A stretch of 14,973 bases of DNA, from the NCBI GenBank assembly GCA_002496385.1, contig DAJR01000060.1:1-14973 (forward strand), in the 5' to 3' direction. The position numbers and the translations under genes are program-made. Shown here piece after piece: positions 6,510 to 13,534 of the stretch. The notes beneath the pieces are model-generated. The model was not told where the DNA came from and searched no databases. It saw only the letters and a program-made list of their open reading frames with translations. This stretch comes from Methanomassiliicoccales archaeon UBA147. GTDB lineage: Archaea; Thermoplasmatota; Thermoplasmata; SG8-5. How positions within the stretch are numbered: position 1 is the first letter of the stretch; each line of letters starts with the position of its first letter.

Positions 6510-8825
6510 ATGGTAACAAGCAAACAATTAAAGGAAAAAATACGAGACTACAGACGTACCGTCAAGCACAGTTGGATGCTCTTCAGGGAAAGCCGCATAG
6601 GAATGGTTGGACTTTTCATCATGGTGGCATTCGTTGTGATGGCGCTTGTATCACCTTACATGGGCCTGAGGGACCCGTTGAACTGGTGGGCGCCCGATGA
6701 CGACATCCTCGAGATTGAACCGTATTTCAACGGCGATGACGGCGTCCGCACTACAGGTCCGTTCATGCAAGGTGTCTCCTTCAGGATGAGGCCCGGTTCC
6801 GGAACCAGCACCGCATGCGATCGAATGTATGCTGCCGGCGGAACTGGTTCTGCATTCACACCGTATGGTATTTATGCGTATAGCCAGCTTGACGGAAGAA
6901 ATCTCTGGAACTTCAACGCAGGGTCCAAAGTGACCACAAAAGTCCTCGTCAACAACTTCGGAAGCGAGACCAACCCGGCGGAAGCAGCCCTCAGAATAAT
7001 ATTCGGCTGCGAGAACGGTAGATTGTACATTCTTAAGGATACATATGTAGAATCATGGGGCGATTTCGCCCCGGCCGGGACCAACCAGTGGTCATATCCT
7101 CTGGATGGGAAGATTAACGGCGTCACTTACTATGACCTACGCGGCGGCAGTACCACGGCAACGAGGGCGATTCCATTCAACAATTACGACATGGTGTTCG
7201 CGACCACGGTGACCGGCATGCTATATGCATTCGAAGGCCCAACCCCCCAATGGAACCCTGCAACAAACTCCTATAATGTCACTTTCCCGCAACTCGTTTG
7301 GTCCAATCAGGTGTCCAATGTCTCCCTGACTGCCCCCACGGTTTCCGAGAACGGCCAGAATGTCTATGTCACAACAACCGACGGCTGGATGTACGGATAT
7401 GACTCCCTGACCGGTGTACAGATTCCTGATTGGATTGACGGGCCTTACAGGGTCACGCACGGATATCTCTCCACCTCGCCCATTGCAGTCGGGACACCGC
7501 CGGTTGTCTATTCATCCACAACCGACGGCCTGATACATTGCGTTTACGGCACAAACGGGACCGCGGTGCCAGGCTGGACACATGAGGAAGACCAGGTTAT
7601 AATGAATGGATTCGAGATATCAAGAAACAGAGTCGCTGACGGCGGCAACCTTACGGACGTTTCGATGCCTCCGGACGGCAATTACATCCTAGTCGGGTCA
7701 GATTCTGGCTATGTCTACTCCATCAATACAAAGAGTGTAAATATTAGCATTGCTTTCGACACCAAGATCGGCACGCAGGATACCGTGGTAAGGGTCGCAC
7801 CATACTACGACTGGCGTTTCTCAAAGTACCTTTTCATCACCGCAACGAACCTCAACGATACCGCCACAGACCCATCCGATGATTTCACCATCCTGTTCTG
7901 CATGGCTTCGGCGGGCAATCAGACGGTCATATGGAGAAAGACCTTTGACGGAACTATTGTCGCTCCTGTCATCGCTTTCATCAACAATGACCACATCGGC
8001 AAAGCCGATGTAATTATTTCTACTGTGATATTCGATCCCGATGGCACTCCAACCGAGGGAAAGATGTACTCCTACAGCGCTTCCGGGAAGGTCATCACAC
8101 CGCTTCCTCCGACTTGGGCTACGGACAACAAACCGGCAAGCGGAAACAAATATTGGCTCGGAACCGATGCCCAGGGTCATGATATCCTCAGCCAAACAAT
8201 CCTGGGTTCAAGAATTGCCCTGCTGGTCGGATTCATGTCCGCATTCTTCTCCATCGCCATTGGCGTGATATTCGGGCTTGTCTCCGGATACTACGGCGGA
8301 GGCATCGATGCCGTCCTGATGAGATTCACCGATGTCATTCTGGTGTTGCCGGCCCTTCCCTTGCTCATCACTTTCGCGGCAATCATGAATCCCAGCATCT
8401 GGAACATCATCCTGATCATATCTCTCGTAGGCTGGGGCGGCGTGGCCAGGGTCATTCGCGCAGAGGTCCTGAGCCTCAAGGAGAGGCCGTTCATTGATTC
8501 AGCCAGGGTCACGGGCGCAAGCAAATCCAGGATTATGTTCAAGCACATTGCACCGAACGTGCTCCCTCTGGGCCTTCTCTATATGACATTCGCAGTCAGC
8601 GGCGCGATCCTGTTCGAAGCATCCCTCAGCTTCATCGGCCTCGGAGACCCGAGCACCATGACCTGGGGCATGATGCTCAACTACGTCCAGCATTCCAATG
8701 CGCTGACCAACTGGTGGTGGCTGCTGCCTCCGGGCATCTGCATCACACTGGTCTGCATGGCATTCTTCCTGCTTGGCCGAGCCTTCGACGAGATTGTGAA
8801 TCCAAGGCTGAGAAGGAGGAGGTGA
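6510..8825 (+). CDS. DppC/OppC-type ABC transporter permease with an inserted beta-propeller ectodomain
   Basis: Second channel subunit of the importer, 771 residues against the usual 280-320. Residues 1-29 are cytoplasmic with the DppC-like FRESRIGMVGLF, and the first membrane helix is at about 30-51. About 490 extracytoplasmic residues follow. Within about 115-540 there are repeated strand-turn units typical of PQQ/BamB-like propellers: GIYAYSQLDGRNLWNF, IIFGCENGRLYILK, VFATTVTGMLYAFEG, VYVTTTDGWMYGYDSLTG, VYSSTTDGLIHCVYG, ILVGSDSGYVYSINTK and GKMYSYSASGK, roughly six or seven blades. The permease resumes with the family motif WLGTDAQGHDILSQ (about 549) and a multi-helix core with the EAA loop DSARVTGASKSRIMFKHIAPN (about 663-683). 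The frame is open throughout and the flanks are normal, so this is an insertion rather than a gene fusion at one end. The next gene starts 4 nt after its stop, behind GGAGGTGA (8818-8825). Confidence 0.9.
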   Translation: MVTSKQLKEKIRDYRRTVKHSWMLFRESRIGMVGLFIMVAFVVMALVSPYMGLRDPLNWWAPDDDILEIEPYFNGDDGVRTTGPFMQGVSFRMRPGSGTSTACDRMYAAGGTGSAFTPYGIYAYSQLDGRNLWNFNAGSKVTTKVLVNNFGSETNPAEAALRIIFGCENGRLYILKDTYVESWGDFAPAGTNQWSYPLDGKINGVTYYDLRGGSTTATRAIPFNNYDMVFATTVTGMLYAFEGPTPQWNPATNSYNVTFPQLVWSNQVSNVSLTAPTVSENGQNVYVTTTDGWMYGYDSLTGVQIPDWIDGPYRVTHGYLSTSPIAVGTPPVVYSSTTDGLIHCVYGTNGTAVPGWTHEEDQVIMNGFEISRNRVADGGNLTDVSMPPDGNYILVGSDSGYVYSINTKSVNISIAFDTKIGTQDTVVRVAPYYDWRFSKYLFITATNLNDTATDPSDDFTILFCMASAGNQTVIWRKTFDGTIVAPVIAFINNDHIGKADVIISTVIFDPDGTPTEGKMYSYSASGKVITPLPPTWATDNKPASGNKYWLGTDAQGHDILSQTILGSRIALLVGFMSAFFSIAIGVIFGLVSGYYGGGIDAVLMRFTDVILVLPALPLLITFAAIMNPSIWNIILIISLVGWGGVARVIRAEVLSLKERPFIDSARVTGASKSRIMFKHIAPNVLPLGLLYMTFAVSGAILFEASLSFIGLGDPSTMTWGMMLNYVQHSNALTNWWWLLPPGICITLVCMAFFLLGRAFDEIVNPRLRRRR

Positions 8826-8829
8826 GCAA

Positions 8830-9858
8830 ATGGCACTGCTAGAAGTCGAGGATCTGAAAGTCTATTTCAGTATTATCCGAGGAGAAGTGAAAGCAGTTGA
8901 CGGTGTCTCTTTCAAACTTGAAAAGGGCGACACACTGGGGCTTGTTGGTGAATCCGGATGCGGCAAAACGACAGCGGCATTTGCCATAACCAGGCTCCTT
9001 CCGCCGAACGGTGACATCATCGGCGGGAAAATCACCTTCGATGGTAAGGAAATTGCCGGCAGCGACGAAGAAAACGCGCTATCCAGGCGAAAGAGGGCGA
9101 AATACGTGGACCAGCTCATGAGGGAGGTCAGATGGAAAGAGGTGTCCATGATCTTCCAGAGCGCGATGAATGCCTTCAACCCTGTTCACAAGATAGGGGA
9201 CCAGATTGCAGAGGCCATCCTGGCCCATGAGGACATCACCAAGCTGGAGGCCAGGAAAAAGGTCATTGAACTGTTCAAACTGGTTGGCCTTGATGTAGGC
9301 AGGATAGACGGTTACCCCCATGAATACAGCGGGGGCATGAGACAGAGAGCCATGATTGCGATGGCCCTGGCATGCAACCCGAAATTGATCATCGCGGACG
9401 AACCCACGACCGCCCTGGATGTCATCATGCAGGACCGCGTTCTCGCCGAGATAAGGGACCTTCAGAGGAAGATGGGCATGGCCATGATCATAATCACCCA
9501 TGATATATCGGTGGTTGCGGAGGTCGCGAAAAAGATTGCCATAATGTATGCAGGGCGTCTCTTGGAATACGGGGATATCACCGCAGTATTCGCCAGACCT
9601 TCCAACCCGTACTCCATAGGGCTGATGGCTTCCTTCCCCAGCATCATCGGGGAGAAGAAACCGCTGTACTCAATCCCCGGCTCGCCGCCGGATCTGGCGA
9701 ATCCGCCGCCAGGCTGCAGGTTCCACCCGCGGTGCAAGTACGCGAAGAGCATATGCAAAGAAGAGGTGCCCGAGCTCATCGAGATAGAGCCCAACCACTT
9801 CTCGGCATGCCACTTTGCGCTTGAGATATTCAACGGTCAACTTAGCGAGGTGGTCTGA
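8830..9858 (+). CDS. Oligopeptide/dipeptide ABC transporter ATPase, DppD/OppD type
   Basis: Cytoplasmic ATPase that powers peptide import, 342 residues, normal for the family. Walker A is GESGCGKTT at 40-48, the Q-loop is in MIFQSAMNAFNP, the ABC signature SGGMRQR is at 167-173, Walker B IADEP is at 188-192 and the switch histidine is H224 in ITHD. The C-terminal oligopeptide-transporter domain has GCRFHPRC and four cysteines at 296, 302, 309 and 327. The corresponding region of mycobacterial OppD has been reported to bind a 4Fe-4S cluster, so a cluster is plausible here. The start has a strong Shine-Dalgarno 4 nt upstream. Its stop overlaps the start of the next gene in TGATG, so the two ATPases are probably translated together and pair as a heterodimer. 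Confidence 0.95.
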   Translation: MALLEVEDLKVYFSIIRGEVKAVDGVSFKLEKGDTLGLVGESGCGKTTAAFAITRLLPPNGDIIGGKITFDGKEIAGSDEENALSRRKRAKYVDQLMREVRWKEVSMIFQSAMNAFNPVHKIGDQIAEAILAHEDITKLEARKKVIELFKLVGLDVGRIDGYPHEYSGGMRQRAMIAMALACNPKLIIADEPTTALDVIMQDRVLAEIRDLQRKMGMAMIIITHDISVVAEVAKKIAIMYAGRLLEYGDITAVFARPSNPYSIGLMASFPSIIGEKKPLYSIPGSPPDLANPPPGCRFHPRCKYAKSICKEEVPELIEIEPNHFSACHFALEIFNGQLSEVV

Positions 9859-10928
9859 TGGCCGAATCCGATATTGTGATAAAAGTCGAGAATCTGAGAA
9901 AATACTTCGAAGTGAACCGCGGGCTCCTCAAATCCCTGCTGAGCAAAGAATCACAGTACGTGCATGCTGTCGACGACATCTCATTCCAGATAGAGAGGGG
10001 AAAGGTGCTTGGGATGGTCGGGGAAAGCGGCTGCGGCAAGACGACGACAGGTCGTTTGCTTGTCCGTCTGGATGACCCGACCTCCGGACAAATGCTGTTC
10101 CACGGGGAGGACATCGCTCCGAAGAAGGGAAAAGAGCTGAAGGAATACCGGAGGAAAGTGCAGATGGTGTTCCAGGATCCGTACGAATCCCTGAATCCCA
10201 GGTTCACGGTGTTCGACACGGTCGCTGAGCCCCTGATAGTGCACGGCGTGGGCGATTCCTACGAAGAGCGGGAAGACATGGTCGCCAAGGCACTGGAATA
10301 CTCCGAACTAAAGCCGGCGTCCGAATACATCAGCCGTTTCCCCCACGAACTGAGCGGGGGGCAGAGGCAGCGTGTTTCAATCGCGAGAACACTGGCACTC
10401 AGGCCCGAATTCATCGTCGCGGACGAACCCGTTTCCATGCTGGATGTGTCCATCAGGGCAGGCATCATGAACCTCATGCTCGGGTTGAAGAATCAATACA
10501 AGATACCCTTCCTGTTCATCACGCATGACGTTTCGGTTTCGAGATACATGAGCGATTACATCGGCGTGATGTACCTGGGAAACCTCGTGGAATACGGCAA
10601 GGCCGAGGATGTGATAAAAACACCGTACCACCCCTACATGAGGGCTCTCCTCTCCGCAGTCCCGATACCTGACCCCAAGATAACGAGGGGAAGGACCGAG
10701 ATAAAGGGAGACCTTCCATCGCCCATCAACCTCCCGCCCGGATGCCCGTTCCACCCGAGATGCTTCTACGCCAAGGACATATGCAAACAGAAGAAACCCG
10801 CCATGAAGGAAGTCAAAACCGGCCACTTCGTGCAATGCCATTTCGGCGGCGAGCTGAGCTTCGGGGTGCCTGCCGTTCCAACCTTCGAGGAGATTGAGAA
10901 GAAGAGCGCATCGGATAACCCGAAATAA
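9858..10928 (+). CDS. Oligopeptide/dipeptide ABC transporter ATPase, DppF/OppF type
   Basis: Second cytoplasmic ATPase of the importer, 356 residues. Walker A GESGCGKTT is at 55-63, the Q-loop is in MVFQDPYESLNP, the signature LSGGQRQR is at 165-172, Walker B VADEP is at 187-191 and the switch histidine is H223. The stretch before Walker A (LLKSLLSKESQYVHAVDDIS) is typical of DppF/OppF. The C-terminal domain keeps GCPFHPRC and four cysteines at 296, 302, 309 and 327, so both ATPases retain the full cysteine set of the possible iron-sulfur domain. GAGGTGG (9847-9853) in the end of the upstream gene serves as ribosome binding site. The following membrane-protein gene starts 8 nt after its stop. 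Confidence 0.95.
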   Translation: MAESDIVIKVENLRKYFEVNRGLLKSLLSKESQYVHAVDDISFQIERGKVLGMVGESGCGKTTTGRLLVRLDDPTSGQMLFHGEDIAPKKGKELKEYRRKVQMVFQDPYESLNPRFTVFDTVAEPLIVHGVGDSYEEREDMVAKALEYSELKPASEYISRFPHELSGGQRQRVSIARTLALRPEFIVADEPVSMLDVSIRAGIMNLMLGLKNQYKIPFLFITHDVSVSRYMSDYIGVMYLGNLVEYGKAEDVIKTPYHPYMRALLSAVPIPDPKITRGRTEIKGDLPSPINLPPGCPFHPRCFYAKDICKQKKPAMKEVKTGHFVQCHFGGELSFGVPAVPTFEEIEKKSASDNPK

Positions 10929-10936
10929 GGAGAAAG

Positions 10937-11494
10937 ATGAACAAGACCAAAGCTCTGGGTATCACGAACCTTATCGGCATTCTGCTGATAATCGTCGCAA
11001 TAATCTCTGCGGGGGGGCTCTGTTATGTGGCCTTGGAATACACTCAGATATCCGAGACCCTGGTCACCGTCGATGCGGCCGTCACTGATATTGCCATCCT
11101 TCATGACTACGCCTCCGGAGAATATCAGGTGATAATCACCATCGCCGTTTCCAATCCCTCCAGGCTGAACATAAACATATACAGCATCGAATATCTGGCT
11201 TATGCCGACAGAACCACGACAACCCTGATGGGTTCTGAAGCGAACATCGGTGGCGGTTCAACCAGCACGGGCAACGGCACGGTCGTTGCAGGTTCGGTAA
11301 GAGAAATCCAGGTATTCTATCTAATAGGGCAAAGCGGCCTATACTTGCAGAGACTGCAGCATGCCCTTGACGGCGGCAATACAGCCTGGATATACCTGGG
11401 CGGTTTCCTCCTCTACCGGATATCGGATTTCCAGGACGTCAGCTCGGAGATTGGCCTCGGCTACCTTGACCAGGTGGTGATCCAGGATGCTTGA
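10937..11494 (+). CDS. Membrane-anchored LEA14-like small protein of unknown function
   Basis: A 185-residue protein with one N-terminal membrane helix (about 11-33) and an outside domain. The domain has features of the LEA-14/WHy beta-sandwich: NPSRLNINIYSIEYLAYAD at 73-91, a small Gly/Ser/Thr-rich loop, then VVAGSVREIQVFYL and a final WIYLGGFLLYRISDF strand pair. The fold call is by pattern only. GGAG (10929-10932) lies 4 nt before the ATG, directly after the ATPase stop. The gene ends inside the next one, an 8-bp overlap, so it belongs to the transporter transcription unit. It may be an accessory surface subunit of the importer; no reaction can be assigned. Confidence 0.7.
   Translation: MNKTKALGITNLIGILLIIVAIISAGGLCYVALEYTQISETLVTVDAAVTDIAILHDYASGEYQVIITIAVSNPSRLNINIYSIEYLAYADRTTTTLMGSEANIGGGSTSTGNGTVVAGSVREIQVFYLIGQSGLYLQRLQHALDGGNTAWIYLGGFLLYRISDFQDVSSEIGLGYLDQVVIQDA
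11473..11481 (+). promoter_or_regulatory. Shine-Dalgarno inside the preceding gene, deciding an overlapping start
   Basis: GGTGGTGAT, one base from the ideal GGAGGTGAT, sits 5 nt before the ATG at 11487 and within the coding end of the upstream gene. It supports the overlapping start and implies coupled translation of the two small membrane proteins. Confidence 0.65.
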
Positions 11495-12080
11495 GAAGGA
11501 AACTCTTGCCAACAGAGTCAAACTCTTCGTTTGGTCCGTTTCCGCGGGATTGGTGATTGCCTTCTTCTTCGCCAGCAACTTCCTTGCCTGGGCAACGAAT
11601 TTCAACCCGGGTGGCGAGGCCCTGTTCATAAGCCCGCTCATGTGCGGCCTGATACTCGGAATCATTACCTGCGAGATGGATGCGGTAAACACCGTGTTGG
11701 CGACTATCATCATTACCGTCACGACAACAATATCTGTGATATTGACACTGATGTCCCCGTTCATCCTCGGAATCGTGTCTGACCCATCTGGCACAATCTG
11801 GTTCATCCATGTGCCGCAAAACATACTCATCACAGTCATCCTCGTACTACCTATCACATTGCTTGGGTCTATACTCGGAAGGCTTTTTGCAGAGAACACG
11901 ATTCTGTCCTCGGCCATGAGGGGCGAGAGGGCCGTGTTGAAATCCGAAACCGAGGAATGGTACAAAATGCTGGAAGAAAAGCTCGAGGAAAAGAAAGCCG
12001 CTCTGGAGAAGGTGAGAAAAGAGCAGGAAGCCAACATGGGTGCTGAGAATTCACAGGTCGAAAGACCACCGGCTCAGTAA
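11487..12080 (+). CDS. Four-helix membrane protein with a C-terminal coiled coil, unknown function
   Basis: A 197-residue integral membrane protein. Hydrophobic segments lie at about 12-34, 45-61, 66-95 and 111-134. They are followed by a highly charged, probably helical and coiled-coil tail at about 146-183 (EEWYKMLEEKLEEKKAALEK) and a short Pro/Gln-rich end. I do not recognise a family. By the positive-inside trend the charged tail should be cytoplasmic. It overlaps the upstream LEA14-like gene by 8 bp and is followed 9 nt later by the mutase subunit gene, linking the transporter and B12 enzyme parts of the cluster. Possible roles are membrane scaffold or accessory subunit of the importer; neither is shown by sequence. 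Confidence 0.75.
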   Translation: MLEKETLANRVKLFVWSVSAGLVIAFFFASNFLAWATNFNPGGEALFISPLMCGLILGIITCEMDAVNTVLATIIITVTTTISVILTLMSPFILGIVSDPSGTIWFIHVPQNILITVILVLPITLLGSILGRLFAENTILSSAMRGERAVLKSETEEWYKMLEEKLEEKKAALEKVRKEQEANMGAENSQVERPPAQ

Positions 12081-12089
12081 GGTGATAAT

Positions 12090-12482
12090 ATGAGCGAACG
12101 CAAAATCAGAGTACTGATTGCCAAGCCAGGCCTTGACGGCCATGACAGGGGTGCCAAAATCGTGGCAAGGGCGTTGAGGGACGCCGGGATGGAGGTTATC
12201 TACACAGGCCTCCACCAAACTCCCGAACAGATCGTCGAAACAGCAATCCAGGAAGACGTCGATTTCATCGGCCTGAGCTGCCTGTCTGGCGCCCACATGA
12301 CTCTATTTCCCAGGGTCATGGGCCTGCTAAGGGAAAACGGTGTCGAAGACATCATAGTTACTGGCGGTGGGATAATCCCTGAAGAGGACATACCGAAACT
12401 CAGGGAGGCGGGCATCTCTGCGATTTTTGGGCCGGGAACTCCGTTGGAAGACATCATCGAATACCACCGGAAGGCGAAGTAA
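12090..12482 (+). CDS. Methylmalonyl-CoA mutase, B12-binding (small) subunit
   Basis: A 130-residue cobalamin-binding subunit. With a separate catalytic large subunit it converts (R)-methylmalonyl-CoA and succinyl-CoA into each other. The base-on B12 motif DxHxxG is present as D16-G-H18-D-R-G21 in KPGLDGHDRGAK, H18 being the expected lower cobalt ligand. The SCLSGAH and VTGGGIIP blocks further on are the usual loops that hold the nucleotide tail. The length fits the stand-alone archaeal subunit, which in bacteria and animals is fused to the catalytic part. GGTGAT (12081-12086) precedes the ATG by 3 nt. The adjacent meaB gene supports the mutase assignment over glutamate mutase. The large subunit and the epimerase are not in this window. 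Confidence 0.92.
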   Translation: MSERKIRVLIAKPGLDGHDRGAKIVARALRDAGMEVIYTGLHQTPEQIVETAIQEDVDFIGLSCLSGAHMTLFPRVMGLLRENGVEDIIVTGGGIIPEEDIPKLREAGISAIFGPGTPLEDIIEYHRKAK

Positions 12483-12486
12483 CTCC

Positions 12487-13434
12487 ATGGAGCTTGCCCA
12501 GCGTATTCTGAAAGGCGACAGAAGGGCTGTTGCCAGACTGATATCGATGGCGGAGAATTTCGACCCTCAAGCCCAGGACGCGATGCGCCTGCTCCATCCA
12601 CACTCGGGCAGGGCGCACATCGTCGGAGTCACAGGCCCGCCCGGTGCAGGAAAAAGCACGCTCATAGATCGGCTGGCAAAATCATATAGACTTTTAAATA
12701 AAAAAGTCGGAATAATAGCCGTGGACCCATCCAGCCCGTTCACGGGTGGAGCCATCCTCGGAGACAGGATAAGGATGTCCGACCTGAACACCGATTCCGG
12801 TGTTTTCATTCGGAGCATGGGCACACGGGGACATCTGGGCGGTCTGTCCCGCGCCGTATGCGATGCCATGCTGATACTGGACGCTTTCGGCATGGACATC
12901 ATAATCATAGAGACCGTGGGCGCCGGGCAATCGGAGGTTGAGATAGCCTCCCTTGCCCACACCACTATACTGGTCGAGATGCCCGGCCTGGGTGATGACA
13001 TTCAAACCATAAAAGCCGGAATAATGGAGATTGGCGACATTTTCGTTGTGAACAAAGCAGACCGCCAGGGCGTCGAAAGGACCGAGATGGAACTGAAGGC
13101 GATGCTCGACCTTGACAGCGAGGAGAAAGCATGGACCCCCCCGATAATGAGGACGATTGCCAATTCGGGAGAGGGAATAACAGCCCTGAGAGATGCTATA
13201 GATGCACACCGGGCACACCTTGTCGCATGCGGAGACTGGAATCTGGTAAACCATGACCGCATCAGGGCAGGGTTCATGGCCCTTCTCAGAAACCGCCTCA
13301 CGGCTTTCATAACCGAAAATCCCGGGAACAAGCCCATCTTCGATGCGATGACCGCCCGGATAGTCCGTCGGGAGATCGACCCTTACACGGCAGCCGACGA
13401 ACTGATGGCCAAGCTGACTTCTATCAAACACTGA
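12487..13434 (+). CDS. meaB: Methylmalonyl-CoA mutase-associated GTPase MeaB (ArgK family)
   Basis: A 315-residue G3E-family GTPase that loads and protects the B12 cofactor of methylmalonyl-CoA mutase. Walker A is GPPGAGKST at 50-58. The family block VDPSSPFTGGAILGDRIRM and the switch-type block RSMGTRGHLGGLS follow, then IIETVGAGQSEVEIA and the guanine-specificity motif NKAD at 189-192. The ATG at 12487 is chosen because it follows the upstream stop by 4 nt and begins the conserved MELAQRILKGDRRA helix. An in-frame ATG at 12427 would overlap the B12 subunit gene by 56 bp and add an unconserved Arg/Ser-rich extension. Old annotations call this family a LAO/AO transport ATPase, which is misleading here. 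An unusually A/T-rich island lies at 12684-12707 within the gene. Confidence 0.93.
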   Translation: MELAQRILKGDRRAVARLISMAENFDPQAQDAMRLLHPHSGRAHIVGVTGPPGAGKSTLIDRLAKSYRLLNKKVGIIAVDPSSPFTGGAILGDRIRMSDLNTDSGVFIRSMGTRGHLGGLSRAVCDAMLILDAFGMDIIIIETVGAGQSEVEIASLAHTTILVEMPGLGDDIQTIKAGIMEIGDIFVVNKADRQGVERTEMELKAMLDLDSEEKAWTPPIMRTIANSGEGITALRDAIDAHRAHLVACGDWNLVNHDRIRAGFMALLRNRLTAFITENPGNKPIFDAMTARIVRREIDPYTAADELMAKLTSIKH

Positions 13435-13480
13435 TTACCCGCAGTCCAGTCCATTGTGCCTTGCCGGGTGGGGAAAGGCA

Positions 13481-13517
13481 TATAATTCCGCAGAGATGGC
13501 ACAGATAGATTTTTATC
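13481..13517 (+). promoter_or_regulatory. thiC promoter region with two TATA-like boxes
   Basis: TATAAT (13481-13486) and TTTTTATC (13510-13517) are the only A/T-rich boxes in the 100-bp gap after meaB. The second is centred about 27 nt before the ATG at 13541 and about 21 nt before the ATG at 13535, so a leaderless or nearly leaderless message is likely. No TACA-N6-TGTA element and no THI-box riboswitch is seen, so thiC appears to be regulated apart from the transporter. Confidence 0.45.
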
Positions 13518-13534
13518 AAGCAAGTCAATAGTAC

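Noticed and set aside
4637..8160. Mis-assembly or gene fusion explaining the oversized permeases
   Set aside because: In both genes the permease sequence resumes exactly where the family continues, the reading frame is intact for over 1 kb, and base composition matches the flanks. Two independent errors at the same topological site are unlikely, though read mapping was not available.
12427..12486. Earlier ATG for meaB adding 20 residues
   Set aside because: It overlaps the B12 subunit gene by 56 bp and gives an Arg/Ser-rich extension not typical of MeaB, whose conserved sequence begins at the ATG at 12487.
12694..13431. 245-codon minus-strand frame opposite meaB, and a similar 232-codon frame at 11339-12037
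   Set aside because: The + strand product at 12694-13431 is an unmistakable MeaB with all GTPase motifs; the + strand genes at 11339-12037 have membrane helices and good ribosome binding sites. The minus frames show Cys/Tyr/His-rich or Ser-rich sequence without motifs.
13435..13534. TPP riboswitch upstream of thiC
   Set aside because: The 100-bp gap lacks the conserved CUGAGA-type and pyrophosphate-sensing blocks and is mostly promoter; only a weak ACCCG/CGGGT pair is seen.
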